Positions 1 to 9,695 of a DNA stretch of 64,000 bases are shown here, one piece after another (the first letter of the stretch is position 1; the number at the start of each line of letters is the position of its first letter). The notes beneath the pieces were generated by a model, which did no database searches, was not told where the DNA came from, and saw nothing but the letters and a program-made list of their open reading frames with translations. A program made the position numbers and the translations under genes. The DNA is from Geitlerinema sp. PCC 7407 (GTDB taxonomy: Bacteria; Cyanobacteriota; Cyanobacteriia; PCC-7407). Location: NCBI RefSeq assembly GCF_000317045.1, contig NC_019703.1:1476501-1540500 (forward strand). The letters run 5' to 3'.

Positions 1-295
1 GCTGGTCGGCGGGCAGCAGGCCCCGCGAGATCAGCGTCATGCCCCGACGCAGATCTCCAAAGGGACCGCGCAGCAGGCTCTTGATATTGCTCCAGTTTTG
101 AGTAGCGATCGCAGATCCCAGCTCGGGCAGGCGATCGCGCACTTGCTGCACACCAGGCGTGAAGCGCTGGATTTGAGCAATCATGTCAGGAGTGTAGGTT
201 GGCGGCGGCAGCGTCGCGCTAGGGCCGCCACAGGCGACTAGGCAGGTCGCCACCCAGGCCAGCAACAGGGCCAAAATCGATCGACTCTTTTTCAT
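1..295 (-). CDS. psbQ: Photosystem II lipoprotein PsbQ (CyanoQ), 5' part only
   Basis: CyanoQ is a lumenal lipoprotein that stabilises the oxygen-evolving side of photosystem II. The gene starts at the ATG at 295 and runs off the left edge, so only about 98 residues are visible. The N-terminus is a lipoprotein signal: MKKSR, a hydrophobic stretch, then lipobox LVAC with the acceptor Cys at residue 22. The following segment (PPTYTPDMIAQIQRF, later GPFGDLRRGM and SRGLLPADQ) matches the CyanoQ family as I know it. An AGGAG-like ribosome site lies just upstream (ggagatctt). The C-terminal helices of the four-helix bundle are outside the window. Confidence 0.88.
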   Translation of the reverse strand, partial: MKKSRSILALLLAWVATCLVACGGPSATLPPPTYTPDMIAQIQRFTPGVQQVRDRLPELGSAIATQNWSNIKSLLRGPFGDLRRGMTLISRGLLPADQ

Positions 296-578
296 AAGAT
301 CTCCTCCGTATCACCAATGCTTTTGGGTCACAAAGGCCGTGCCCTAGAAGGGCGGCCAAGGTTGGACGCTAGAAGGCGGCGGAGAAGCCCGCGATCGCCC
401 TGCGTCGGGCTGCATCCGGCCATGTCCGCGTCTATTGTCTTCAGCGCCTCAAATTTCTAGCGATTCAGGACGCCCTTGGGACAGTCCTTGTTAAGAACCA
501 TATACCAGAGCGTCGGCAGAATGTAATGAATTCCTGCCTGAAAGGCAACTTTTGGGCGAATTGCCGGCCTCAAGGGGG

Positions 579-1427
579 CTAGAAATCCTGACGCCGCAGA
601 AATGGCAGCAGCGCTTCGGTCACCTTTTCGTGCCAATCTTCTTGAGGATAGTGACCAACCTCGTCGAGGGAAACTAGCTCTAGGTTGGAGTTTCGCTGAA
701 CGGCGGCTTCGGCGATCGCCAGAGGCAGCCACGGATCTTGGCGTCCCCAGATCAAGAGACCGGGCTGGGACCACTCGGCCAGGCCTGCTTCGATTTCGGC
801 AGTGACCTTGGGCAGCTGCAAGTTGCGCACGGTGGCCAAGAGCGATCGCCCGGCGTCTGAGCTCTTGAGGAAAGGACGCCGGTAGACGTCCAGGTCTTCG
901 TCGGCGACCTCGTAGCGCCCGCCCCCCTCAAGGGTGCGATCGACTAGGAGGGGATCCTGGGTAAACATGTCGCCCGCCAGGGGAAGCCCGAGCTGGCGGA
1001 TCCGCCAGGGCAGCTGGGCAGCGGTGGCGATCGGGGCGTTGAGGATGGCTAGGCGCTGGACGCGATCGCGATGGCGCAGGGCAAACTGAATTCCGGCTGA
1101 GCCCAAAAAGCCCTGGGCAACCAGCGTGCAGGTCGGGATCTCGAGGGCATCCAGCCAGGCCGCGATCGCCTCCACAAAGGCGTCGGGCGTGTAGGCGAAG
1201 TCTCGCCGATCGGGCTTATCCGATCGCCCGCCTCCGATCCAGTCAGGGGCGATCGCTCGAAAGCCCTGATTCGCTAGGGCTGGCAAGATATTTCGCCAGC
1301 CGTAGCTCTGGGAGACTAGGCCGTGGAGCAGCACCACTGGGGGGCGATCCAGCGGCTGGGCGGGGACCGCCTCTCGATAAAACCAAGTTAAAGAGCCAAC
1401 GGCAATGGAATGCTCAGCAGTGGACAC
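579..1427 (-). CDS. Alpha/beta-hydrolase-fold protein with atypical nucleophile elbow
   Basis: A 282-residue alpha/beta-hydrolase-fold protein. Visible landmarks are the oxyanion region VVLLHGLVSQSYGW, the segment APDWIGGGRSDKP, the acidic-residue region WGRQDPW and the terminal histidine region GHYPQEDW. The nucleophile elbow, normally Gly-x-Ser-x-Gly, reads VAQGFLGSAG, so the usual serine position is not serine. I chose the GTG at 1427 (VSTAEHSIAVGS) because the longer upstream extension is low-complexity, basic and unlike the family; the longest possible frame begins at 1577. The fold is clear. The substrate is unknown and catalytic activity is doubtful. It stands alone, convergent with psbQ's 5' side and divergent from the histidine kinase. 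Confidence 0.8.
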   Translation of the reverse strand: MSTAEHSIAVGSLTWFYREAVPAQPLDRPPVVLLHGLVSQSYGWRNILPALANQGFRAIAPDWIGGGRSDKPDRRDFAYTPDAFVEAIAAWLDALEIPTCTLVAQGFLGSAGIQFALRHRDRVQRLAILNAPIATAAQLPWRIRQLGLPLAGDMFTQDPLLVDRTLEGGGRYEVADEDLDVYRRPFLKSSDAGRSLLATVRNLQLPKVTAEIEAGLAEWSQPGLLIWGRQDPWLPLAIAEAAVQRNSNLELVSLDEVGHYPQEDWHEKVTEALLPFLRRQDF

Positions 1428-1713
1428 AGTTTTTCCCTTAGCGCTTAAAGGTCTGAGCTTACCGCTTTGAGAAGACCGCCGACAAGCTGAGGGTTTCTTA
1501 GCAAAATGGCCCATCCGTAGTTTTCCGGGTATAACGGAGGATCTTTTGGGAATTCTGTCGGTATTCCTGATCTCCATAGGGAAAGGCTGCTGACTGAGCT
1601 GAAGCTCTCGAGCAAAACGAAAGTCACAATAAGCACAAAAAACATAGTGCTAACTCCAGTGATTTCTACAGGCGGCGATCGCCGCTGCTTGCCTCTCTAC
1701 TTTTCCTGGTTTG

Positions 1714-3957
1714 ATGAAGCATTTTCCTTTTTCTCTGCGCTTTTCGGTCCCTCTCATTCTGCTGGTCTTTGGCAGTGCTTTGAGTCTGCTGTCTTTCCAG
1801 CGAGCCGTTGATTTGGCACGCCACCGAGCCGAAGAGGATCTGTACCGTCAAGCCAAGGTGGCTGGGCAAAAAACGGCTGTAATTTTGGACCATCTCTACC
1901 GTCAAGAGGACATGGCGGGGGCCAACTTGGTGATCAATATGCTGCTGGGAGGGAGCAGCAAATTGCAGCTAGCCATGTTGACCAACGCCCGTCAGGAAAT
2001 CGAGCTGTCGACGAGCGCTGAGCTAGTCCGCCAACGGGCCGTTGATCACTTGGCCACTGAGGGCGACCAGCTGCTAGCGTGGGTGGCTCAGCAGCGCATT
2101 GGCAATGTGCAGCTGTCGGGCGATCGCCGGACGGTGTACGCAGCCTATCCGGTCCTCACGCCGCCCCTCGAGCAAGACGGCGATCGCCAGCTCGGCGTGC
2201 TGGTCTTGGTTTACGACCTTTCGGATTCCAAGGATCAGGCCTTTCAGGATGCCCTCCAGCGATCGCTCTCTCTGTCGGGCATCATGGGCCTGCTGTGCTT
2301 GGGCCTGTGGGTCTTTTTCAACCGCACCTTGACCTCCCGAGCTGCCAAGCTGGTGGACGCCAGCCACCGCTTGGCGACGGGGGACGTGGCGGTGCGGGCG
2401 CAGCTCCGGGGCTCCGACGAACTGGCCCAGATTTCGGCTGCCTTTGACCAGATGGCCGAGCAGGTGCAGCTGAGTCAGCAAGCGATGCGGGAGGCCGCCC
2501 TGCGCCAAGACTTGCTCCATCGCCTCACCAACCAGATTCGCAATTCCCTCGACCTAGACACGATTTTGCGGACAGCGGTGCAGGCGATTCAGGGTCTGCT
2601 GGAAGTCGATCGCTGCTGCTTCATCTGGTATCGGCGAGGAGAGGGGCAGCCCACCTGGGAGGTGGTCCAAGAAAGCAAGCAGATCGGCCTGGTGAGTCTG
2701 GCTGGCCGCTATCCGTCGGACCGGCTGGGGGTGGTCGCCGAGACGCTGTGCAACCTCGAGGTCTTGCGGGTGGAGGATATCCAGCAGGCGGCCTACCGCG
2801 ACCAAAAAGCGCTGCGGGCCTTTTTCCGGCGATCGCGCCACCGAGCGATCCTGGCCCTGCCCCTCCAGACCCACCAGGGAGAAATCGGCGTGGTGGGCTG
2901 CGGCACCGTCAGCGAGCCGCGCGCCTGGAGCGACGAAGAAGTGGAGCTGTTGCAGGCCGTCACCTCTCAGCTGGCGATCGCCATTGACCAAGCCGATCTC
3001 TACAACCAGTCGATCGCCGTCGCGGCCGAGGCCCAAGCCCAGGCCCAGCAGCTCAGCGACACCCTCCAGCAGCTTCGCCAAACCCAAACCCAGCTCATCC
3101 AGAGCGAGAAAATGTCGGGCCTAGGTCAGCTCGTCGCCGGAGTCGCCCACGAAATCAACAACCCCATTAACTTCATCTACGGCAACCTCGCCCACGCCGA
3201 CGGCTATGTCCAGGACCTTCTGGCCCTCGTCGAGGCCTATCAGCACCACGTGGAGCCGCCCCCGGTCATCCAGGCCAAGATCCAGGACATTGATCTGGAG
3301 TTTTTGGCTGAGGATCTGCCCAAGCTGATGTTTTCGATGAAGGTGGGGGCCGAGCGCATTCACAAAATTGTTCTGTCGCTGCGCAACTTTTCTCGCCTGG
3401 ACGAGGCAGAGATGAAGCTGGTGGACATCCATGAAGGCATCGAGAGCACCCTGCTGATCCTGCACAATCGCCTCAAGAGCAAAAGCAATCACAGCGGCAT
3501 TCGGGTGGTCAAGGACTACGGCGAGCTGCCGCTGGTGGAGTGCTACGCCGGCCAGATGAACCAGGTGTTTATGAACATCTTGAGCAATGCCATTGACTCG
3601 ATTGACAGTCGCGCTGCCCGAGAAGATCGCCATGAATACCGCGGCCTGATCACGATTCGCACGGATGTGGAGCGCCCGGACGCCGTGACGATCCGCATTC
3701 TCGACAATGGCCAGGGGATGGGGCCTGCCACCAAGACCAAGCTCTTTGACCCCTTCTTCACCACCAAGCCGGTGGGCCAGGGGACCGGGCTGGGCCTGTC
3801 AATTAGCTATCAGATCGTGGTGCAGCAGCACGGGGGGCGTCTGGACTGCCTGTCGGAACTGGGCCAGGGGGCGGAGTTCATTGTGGAGATTCCGCTGCGG
3901 CATCTGCAAGTGGAGCGATCGCGCCTTGAGGCGTTCCAGGGGCGATCGCCTTTGTGA
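1714..3957 (+). CDS. Membrane sensor histidine kinase (HAMP-GAF-HisKA-HATPase)
   Basis: A 747-residue two-component sensor kinase. Order: a transmembrane helix near residues 6-26; an extracytoplasmic segment of about 160 residues; a second helix around 190-206 (GIMGLLCLGLWVFF); a HAMP linker (LVDASHRLATGDVAVRA); a GAF domain (about 290-430); a glutamine-rich coiled coil; the phospho-acceptor box with AHEINNP; and a HATPase domain with N box (NILSNAIDSID), G1 (DNGQGMG), F box (FDPFF) and G2 (GTGLGL). This layout matches the cyanobacterial kinase family with a GAF domain before the dimerisation helix. The ATG at 1714 is preferred over the adjacent TTG. No response regulator lies next to it, so its partner and signal are unknown. 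Confidence 0.92.
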   Translation: MKHFPFSLRFSVPLILLVFGSALSLLSFQRAVDLARHRAEEDLYRQAKVAGQKTAVILDHLYRQEDMAGANLVINMLLGGSSKLQLAMLTNARQEIELSTSAELVRQRAVDHLATEGDQLLAWVAQQRIGNVQLSGDRRTVYAAYPVLTPPLEQDGDRQLGVLVLVYDLSDSKDQAFQDALQRSLSLSGIMGLLCLGLWVFFNRTLTSRAAKLVDASHRLATGDVAVRAQLRGSDELAQISAAFDQMAEQVQLSQQAMREAALRQDLLHRLTNQIRNSLDLDTILRTAVQAIQGLLEVDRCCFIWYRRGEGQPTWEVVQESKQIGLVSLAGRYPSDRLGVVAETLCNLEVLRVEDIQQAAYRDQKALRAFFRRSRHRAILALPLQTHQGEIGVVGCGTVSEPRAWSDEEVELLQAVTSQLAIAIDQADLYNQSIAVAAEAQAQAQQLSDTLQQLRQTQTQLIQSEKMSGLGQLVAGVAHEINNPINFIYGNLAHADGYVQDLLALVEAYQHHVEPPPVIQAKIQDIDLEFLAEDLPKLMFSMKVGAERIHKIVLSLRNFSRLDEAEMKLVDIHEGIESTLLILHNRLKSKSNHSGIRVVKDYGELPLVECYAGQMNQVFMNILSNAIDSIDSRAAREDRHEYRGLITIRTDVERPDAVTIRILDNGQGMGPATKTKLFDPFFTTKPVGQGTGLGLSISYQIVVQQHGGRLDCLSELGQGAEFIVEIPLRHLQVERSRLEAFQGRSPL

Positions 3958-4192
3958 GGGGGCACTTGCCACCCGTCACCCTGGGGATGAGCGCAGCCCG
4001 TCGGTCAAGAATTTATGAAGCTATCCGTATCATTTCTACACACATAGAAACAAAGGGGGAGACTAGAGAGTCAGGTGTCCTGACGACGGGTGTTGGCGGC
4101 TCCTAGGCGATCGCCTGGGTTTTGCTCAGCCTCGGCCAGCCCTGAGCTGTTGTTCTCGTTTGTCTTTTCGTTCCAACTACCCAAGACGAGTT

Positions 4193-4666
4193 ATGCCACG
4201 GTTCAACCTCCAAACGCGACTGATGATTGCTGCCCTGACGTTTGTCGGGAGCGGTGTCCTGATGAGTGCTGCCAACGCCCAGCGCACGGGCCGGCTCACG
4301 GTCCAGATTGATGGCCTAGCCAGTACCACTGGGGATGTCTGCTTGCAGGTGTTTAACCGCAGCCAGGGATTCCCAGGGGATGCGACCAAGGCGGTCCGGG
4401 GTAGGTGCTACGCCATCACCCAAACGCCGATGACGGTGACCTTTGATAACTTGCCGGCTGGCAACTATGCGGTGGCGGCCTACCACGACAGCAACCGCGA
4501 TCGCCAGCTCAACCGCAACGGCTTAGGGATTCCCCGCGAGGGCTATGGATTTTCTAATAATCCGCCGCTCCAGGCCCGCGCTGCCAAGTTCCAGGAAGCC
4601 GCTTTTTTGGTGGCGGGCCAAAATACCCAGATTAATATTCGGCTGCGCTACCTTAACCGGGGCTAG
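4193..4666 (+). CDS. Secreted DUF2141 family protein
   Basis: A 157-residue protein with a signal peptide (MPRFNLQTRLMIAALTF, then small residues to ANA-Q) and a DUF2141 beta-sandwich. The family features seen are the GDVCLQVFN strand, TVTFDNLPAGNYAVAAYHDSNRD, and LGIPREGYGFSNNP near the C-terminus. The aspartate/asparagine-rich DSNRDRQLNRNGLG loop may bind calcium; that is inference. The ATG at 4193 places the signal peptide correctly; an in-frame TTG lies further upstream. Family members are periplasmic or surface proteins of unknown function. It lies about 90 bp before the DUF255 gene on the same strand. Confidence 0.85.
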   Translation: MPRFNLQTRLMIAALTFVGSGVLMSAANAQRTGRLTVQIDGLASTTGDVCLQVFNRSQGFPGDATKAVRGRCYAITQTPMTVTFDNLPAGNYAVAAYHDSNRDRQLNRNGLGIPREGYGFSNNPPLQARAAKFQEAAFLVAGQNTQINIRLRYLNRG

Positions 4667-4754
4667 TTTGCTGGTCTGGGGAAGCAGGAATCCAAAAGGG
4701 GCACGGTAGACTGCTAGGGGAGAGACGCTCTCAGACAGAGTTTGCATTAGCCCC

Positions 4755-6803
4755 ATGACCAACCGCCTTGCTCACGCCAAAAGCCTGTACCTGCGCAAAC
4801 ACGCAGAAAACCCCATTGATTGGTGGCCTTGGTGCGACGAGGCGATCGCCAAGGCTCGGCAAGAGAATAAACCCATCTTTTTGTCCATTGGCTATTCGAG
4901 CTGCCACTGGTGCACGGTGATGGAGGGGGAAGCCTTCTCCAATGGGGCGATCGCCGCTTACATGAACGATTTTTTTGTTCCCATCAAGGTCGATCGGGAA
5001 GAGCGACCCGACCTCGACAGCATCTACATGCAATCGCTACAGCTGATGGTGGGTCAAGGCGGTTGGCCCCTCAACGTTTTTCTAGCTCCAGATGATTTGG
5101 TGCCCTTCTACGGCGGCACCTACTTTCCGGTGGATCCGCGCTACGGGCGACCGGGCTTTTTGCAGGTGTTGCAGGCGATTCGCCGCCACTTCGACACCGA
5201 AAAGGACAAAGTCAGCGCTGTCAAGCAAGAGATTCTGGAGCATCTCCAAGAGGCAGGCAGCCTGGAGCCGGGCCAGGGCTCCGATCTGACCCATGACCTC
5301 CTGGCCAAGAGCCTGGAGTACAGCACCGGCATCTTGTCTGCCCGCGGCCCCGGCCCGAGTTTCCCGATGATTCCTTACGGCGAGGCGGCCCAGCGCGCGA
5401 CCCGCCTGAGCCTGGAGCGCTACGACGCTGGGACGATCTGCCAGCAGCGGGGAGAGCACTTGGCCCTGGGAGGCATCTACGACCATGTGGCGGGTGGCTT
5501 CCATCGCTACACTGTCGACCCGACCTGGACGGTCCCCCACTTCGAGAAAATGCTCTACGACAACGGTCAGATCTTGGAGTATCTGGCTAATGAGTGGGCG
5601 CGGGGCGTCACGGAACCGGCCTTTGAGCGGGCGATCGCCGGGACGGTGACCTGGCTGAAGCGGGAGATGACGGACGCCCAGGGCTATTTTTATGCAGCCC
5701 AGGATGCCGATAATTTCACGAGTCCCGAGGCCCTAGAGCCGGAAGAAGGGGACTTTTATGTGTGGCGCTACGATGAGCTGGCGGCGCTGCTGACTCCAGC
5801 AGAACTGGCGGCCCTGCAAGAGGAATTTACGGTGACGCCGTCGGGGAACTTCGAGGGGCGCAATGTCTTGCAGCGATCGCGCGAAGGCAGCCTGAGCGAA
5901 GTCGCCGAAGCTGCCCTGGCCAAGCTCTTTGCGGTGCGCTACGGGGCGCCACCGGTGGCGGTGCCGACGTTTCCGCCTGCGCCCAGCGCTCAGGTGGCCA
6001 AGACCCAGACCTGGCCGGGCCGGATTCCGCCGGTGACCGACACCAAGATGATCGCAGCCTGGAATAGCCTGATGATCTCGGGTCTGGCGCGGGCGGCGGC
6101 GGTCTGGCAGCGCGAAGAGTACTACCAGCTGGCGGCGGGGGCGGCGCGATTTTTGCTGGCCCATCAGTGGGTGGAGGGGCGCTTTCATCGGCTGAACTAC
6201 GACGGAGAGGCGTCGGTGCTGGCCCAGTCCGAGGACTATGCGCTGTTTATCAAGGCGCTGATCGACCTGGACCAGGCGCGGCCCGGCGCGGAGGACTGGA
6301 TCGAGCAGGCGGTGAAGGTGCAGAGAGAATTCGATGCGCTGCTGGGAGCTGAGGAAGGCGGCTACTACAATGCGGCGCGCGATCGCAGTCAGGATCTGGT
6401 GATCCGAGAGCGCAGCTACGCGGACAACGCGACCCCTGCGCCCAACAGCATTGCGATCGCCAATTTGGTGCGCCTTGCCTTGTTGACCGAAGACCTGAGC
6501 TATCTCGATCGGGCCGAAAAGGCGCTGCAGTCGTTTAGTGCGCCCATGGCGCGATCGCCTCAGGCCTGCCCGTCAATGTTTGGCGCCCTGGATCTTTACC
6601 GCAATCACCTGCTGATTCGCGCCACGCCGGACGTCTTGCAAACCCTGGCGGCGCGCTACTGCCCCACCGCCGTCTACAAGGTGGCGGATGAGCTGCCGGA
6701 GGGGGCTGTGGGCCTGGTGTGCCAGGGCCTCAGCTGCCAGGAGCCTGCTCGCAGCCTGGAGCAGCTGCACACCCAAATCCAACAACACCAAATCCGGGCC
6801 TGA
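4755..6803 (+). CDS. Thioredoxin-like DUF255 (YyaL/SSP411-type) protein
   Basis: A 682-residue protein of the DUF255 family. The N-terminal thioredoxin-like domain (about 1-160) has [20 protein letters not shown] and the redox-type CHWC motif (SSCHWCTVM). It is followed by an alpha/alpha-toroid region resembling N-acylglucosamine 2-epimerases ([50 protein letters not shown]). Length and layout match the family, whose biochemical role is unsettled. The start ATG at 4755 is supported by the conserved N-terminus. It is followed after about 30 bp by the glycosyltransferase gene, so co-transcription is plausible. Confidence 0.92.
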   Translation: MTNRLAHAKSLYLRKHAENPIDWWPWCDEAIAKARQENKPIFLSIGYSSCHWCTVMEGEAFSNGAIAAYMNDFFVPIKVDREERPDLDSIYMQSLQLMVGQGGWPLNVFLAPDDLVPFYGGTYFPVDPRYGRPGFLQVLQAIRRHFDTEKDKVSAVKQEILEHLQEAGSLEPGQGSDLTHDLLAKSLEYSTGILSARGPGPSFPMIPYGEAAQRATRLSLERYDAGTICQQRGEHLALGGIYDHVAGGFHRYTVDPTWTVPHFEKMLYDNGQILEYLANEWARGVTEPAFERAIAGTVTWLKREMTDAQGYFYAAQDADNFTSPEALEPEEGDFYVWRYDELAALLTPAELAALQEEFTVTPSGNFEGRNVLQRSREGSLSEVAEAALAKLFAVRYGAPPVAVPTFPPAPSAQVAKTQTWPGRIPPVTDTKMIAAWNSLMISGLARAAAVWQREEYYQLAAGAARFLLAHQWVEGRFHRLNYDGEASVLAQSEDYALFIKALIDLDQARPGAEDWIEQAVKVQREFDALLGAEEGGYYNAARDRSQDLVIRERSYADNATPAPNSIAIANLVRLALLTEDLSYLDRAEKALQSFSAPMARSPQACPSMFGALDLYRNHLLIRATPDVLQTLAARYCPTAVYKVADELPEGAVGLVCQGLSCQEPARSLEQLHTQIQQHQIRA

Positions 6804-6833
6804 GGCCCAAAATAGACAATCTAATTTTTTCCC

Positions 6834-8585
6834 ATGCGGCAGCCATCTACCTTGGAGCGCGATCGCGCCTTGACGCATCAGCGAGAAATTCATCCCGCCT
6901 ACCTTCTGGGGCTGTGGACTGTGGTGGGGGCAGCCCTGCGCCTGGTTAATCTGGGCTCTCTGCCGCCCTGGACCGATGAATTTGCCACCTTGGCCTTTAG
7001 CTTGGGCAATGGGTTCGGCTCGGTGCCCCTCGACCAGGTGATCAGCGCTGAGACGCTGCTGTCTCCCCTCCAGGTCCGCCCGGAGGCTGGCCCCCAAGAC
7101 GTGGTGGCGACGCTGCTGACCGAGAGCACCCACCCGCCGCTGTACTTTTTGCTGACTCACGGCTGGCTACAGCTGTTTGGGTCTCAAGAGGGCCTGGTGT
7201 CGGTTTGGGGGGCGCGATCGCTGTCGGTGATCTTTGGGGTGGCGCTGATTCCGGCGATGTTTGGGGCGAGCTGGCTGCTGTTTCGCTCGCGGGCGATCGC
7301 CCATCTGTCGGCGCTGCTGATGGCGGTGTCGCCCTTTGGGCTTTTTTTGGCCCGACAGGCGCGGCACTACACCCTCACGATGCTGCTGGTGCTGGCGTCT
7401 ACGGTGGCCTTTGTCTGGGCGTGGCAGGCCCTGCGGCGACGCCAGCCTCTGCCCTGGCCCAGGGCGATCGCCTGGGTTCTGGCCAATGCCATAGGGATTG
7501 CCACCCACTATTTTTTCGCCCTCGTGCTGGCGGCCCAGTTCCTGGTTTTGGTTGCTGAGGCCTACCGTCAGGGCCGCCGAGACCCCAAGGCTCTGATGCA
7601 GCCGTCCTGGCGATCGCTCTATGGCGTGATTGCGGCGACGGTGGCTAGCGGCCTGCCCTGGCTGCCCATCGTGCTGGCGGCCCACGCCAGCGCGCCCACC
7701 CGCTGGATCTACGACGGCAGCCCCCTGGAGGATGTTTTAGAGCCCCTCTTGCGCCTTGCCATGTGGCTGCTGAGCATGGTGTTCTTGCTGCCCAGCTCGG
7801 CGACCGTCCTGCCGGTGCCGCTGCTGATTTTGTTTGGCCTCGGGAGCGTGGCGATCGCCCTTTGGATTGGGCCGGGGCTCTGGCGGGGCTGGCGCCGCTC
7901 CCAGCGCGATCCTGCAACGCGGGCAGTGGTTCGGCCCCTGGGGCTCTATCTCGCCAGCGCGATCGCCCTTTGCCTGGGCCTGACCTACGTCCTGGGCCTG
8001 GATTTGACCCTGGCGGCTCGGTTTCAGTTCTTCTACTTTCCGGCGCTGCTGCTGGTCCTGAGCGGGGCGCTCTGGACGCACTGGCGCGCGCCAAAGGCGA
8101 TGATGCCTGGGCCGTTCTGGCAAGGGTCCGGGCGATCGCTCGTGGTTGGGGTGCTCCTGGTGGGCCTGCTGGGAGCCGGCGTGGTGGCGGCCAACTTGGG
8201 CTATCTGGAAAACCGGCGATCGGACCTACTGGTGCCGATTTTGCGCCAGGGGACCCAGGCCCCCGCCCTGGTTGCCGCGACCCACAAGCACCACGGCGAG
8301 ACAGGCCGGCTGATGTCCATTGCCTGGGAAATGCGGCGCACCCAAGCTGCGCCTGACGAAGTGCTGCCCCAGTTTTTGCTAGCCCGCCGAGACAACGCCA
8401 CCCGCAGCTACGGTCCGGCGATCGCCGTCCTCGCTGAGGCGCTGCAAACCCTGCCTCGCCCCTTTGACCTGTGGCTGGTCGACTTTCGGGGGCCGGTCCA
8501 GCCGGAGCAGCAAAACTGCCTGCCGGACCCAGACTATCGCGGCACGGCGGGCGAGTACCGCTATCGCCTGTATCGCTGCCGCTGA
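6834..8585 (+). CDS. GT39-like polytopic membrane glycosyltransferase
   Basis: A 583-residue integral membrane protein with many hydrophobic helices, of the PMT/ArnT-like GT-C type. The first extracytoplasmic loop carries the acidic pair expected in this fold (PPWTDEFATLAF, about residues 42-54), and a second loop has TESTHPPLYFLLTHGWLQ, typical of GT39 transferases that use polyprenyl-linked sugars. FLARQARHYTLTMLL is another family-like segment. The acceptor cannot be deduced; cell-envelope glycan or protein glycosylation is likely. It lies about 30 bp downstream of the DUF255 gene and is convergent with the dipeptidase gene. Confidence 0.83.
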   Translation: MRQPSTLERDRALTHQREIHPAYLLGLWTVVGAALRLVNLGSLPPWTDEFATLAFSLGNGFGSVPLDQVISAETLLSPLQVRPEAGPQDVVATLLTESTHPPLYFLLTHGWLQLFGSQEGLVSVWGARSLSVIFGVALIPAMFGASWLLFRSRAIAHLSALLMAVSPFGLFLARQARHYTLTMLLVLASTVAFVWAWQALRRRQPLPWPRAIAWVLANAIGIATHYFFALVLAAQFLVLVAEAYRQGRRDPKALMQPSWRSLYGVIAATVASGLPWLPIVLAAHASAPTRWIYDGSPLEDVLEPLLRLAMWLLSMVFLLPSSATVLPVPLLILFGLGSVAIALWIGPGLWRGWRRSQRDPATRAVVRPLGLYLASAIALCLGLTYVLGLDLTLAARFQFFYFPALLLVLSGALWTHWRAPKAMMPGPFWQGSGRSLVVGVLLVGLLGAGVVAANLGYLENRRSDLLVPILRQGTQAPALVAATHKHHGETGRLMSIAWEMRRTQAAPDEVLPQFLLARRDNATRSYGPAIAVLAEALQTLPRPFDLWLVDFRGPVQPEQQNCLPDPDYRGTAGEYRYRLYRCR

Positions 8586-8607
8586 GGAATTTTCGCCCCC
8601 AGTTTGC

Positions 8608-9312
8608 CTATTCGGCGCGGCCATAGCGGGCGATCGCCGCCTTCCCGGTGGCCTCCTGCTCTAGCCACGCCCAGAACTGGTCCCCGAGGGAAAAGTGCCA
8701 CCACTCGTTGGGATGCCGCCGAAACCCGGCCTGGGCCATCACGCCGTAGAGCTGCTGGCGATGGGCGTGGGCCTGGCGACCCGCTGGGTCCGAGGCCTGG
8801 GCGAAATGGTCAGGCAGCGATCGCGGCGAAATCTCGTCAATGGGAGAGCCCATGTCCACCGGCTGCCCCTCGGCGTCCAGCAGGGTCACGTCTACAGCGG
8901 CTCCGGTGCTGTGGGGCGGCGGCGTCGCCGGATCGGCGCTGGGCACAGCCCAAAACTGCATGACTTCCGCTTGGAGGGCCTTCCGTTCCCTGGCCTGGAG
9001 CTGCGAGACGACCAGGCCCCGCGCCGCCGCCAATTCGGCAAAGGCGTAGTCCACCATGAATTGCTGGACCGGGATGGGCCGGTAAGCGTCAAAAATTTGC
9101 AGGTGCCAACCGGGACGCTGCTGTTCTAGGAGCTCTTGGGCCAAAACCAGCGCTTCGACCACCCCCTGCCGCACCCAAAACGGCGATCGCTCCCCGTAGG
9201 GCGCGCCCAGCGCCTGGTAGGGATGGGGAGACACTAGCCGCAGGCGATCGCCCGGAATCGGCGTCAGCGGCTCACCGCACTCGCGGATTGGCATCGTTTG
9301 ATAGGGTTTCAC
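8608..9312 (-). CDS. VanX-type D-alanyl-D-alanine dipeptidase
   Basis: A 234-residue zinc dipeptidase of the M15D (VanX/DdpX) family, which hydrolyses D-Ala-D-Ala. Zinc-site motifs are present: HSTGAAVDVTLLD (the SxHxxGxAxD pattern) and NEWWHF with the catalytic Glu and zinc His. FDAYRPIPVQQFM holds the conserved arginine. The GTG at 9312 (MKPYQTMPIRECGEPL) gives the N-terminus usual for cyanobacterial members; an upstream ATG at 9354 would add 14 unlike residues. No other van genes are adjacent, so a role in peptidoglycan turnover or D-amino-acid recycling is more likely than glycopeptide resistance. Confidence 0.88.
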   Translation of the reverse strand: MKPYQTMPIRECGEPLTPIPGDRLRLVSPHPYQALGAPYGERSPFWVRQGVVEALVLAQELLEQQRPGWHLQIFDAYRPIPVQQFMVDYAFAELAAARGLVVSQLQARERKALQAEVMQFWAVPSADPATPPPHSTGAAVDVTLLDAEGQPVDMGSPIDEISPRSLPDHFAQASDPAGRQAHAHRQQLYGVMAQAGFRRHPNEWWHFSLGDQFWAWLEQEATGKAAIARYGRAE

Positions 9313-9387
9313 AGCGCCTCGGCTCGTCAAGGTTTCAACAAAAATGGCTCCCAAGAAGGGCGTCCCGATTTGAGTTGGGCCCAGTCC

Positions 9388-9639
9388 CTAGGAGCGGGGT
9401 CGCCGAAACGGCAGCGAATCCGACAAATTCATCGGTACCGGATCGTAGCCGCCTTCACAAAACGGATGGCAGCGAAAAATTCGCCGGACCGCCAGCCAGC
9501 TCCCGCCCAAGGATCCATGGCGGGCGATCGCCTCGAGGGCGTACTGAGAGCACGTCGGATGAAAGCGGCACACCGGCGGGAACAGCGGTGAAATCAGGGC
9601 GCGATAGCCCCGAATCAGCAGCAATAAAACTGTTTTCAT
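9388..9639 (-). CDS. yidD: Membrane protein insertion efficiency factor YidD
   Basis: An 83-residue YidD protein, a small membrane-associated factor that aids YidC-dependent insertion. It shows the family core: an amphipathic N-terminus with [10 protein letters not shown], then the three-cysteine signature [11 protein letters not shown], and [17 protein letters not shown]. The ATG at 9639 begins [12 protein letters not shown] and matches the family; a longer frame to 9717 would run into rpsD on the other strand and is rejected. It is divergent from rpsD with only 56 bp between the starts. Confidence 0.93.
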   Translation of the reverse strand: MKTVLLLLIRGYRALISPLFPPVCRFHPTCSQYALEAIARHGSLGGSWLAVRRIFRCHPFCEGGYDPVPMNLSDSLPFRRPRS

Positions 9640-9695
9640 ATTGGCTTTTATTGTACAATGATGGCTTTGCCACGCTTGTATAGAGAGGAAACTCC

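Noticed and set aside
457-774. Minus-strand frame of 105 codons beside the alpha/beta-hydrolase gene
   Set aside because: Overlaps the real gene in another frame and has Arg/Ser-rich shadow composition.
8608-9312. Glycopeptide-resistance cluster suggested by VanX-like and VanW-like genes
   Set aside because: The two genes are 18 kb apart, no vanH, vanA, vanR or vanS is present, and both families occur widely in cyanobacteria without resistance.
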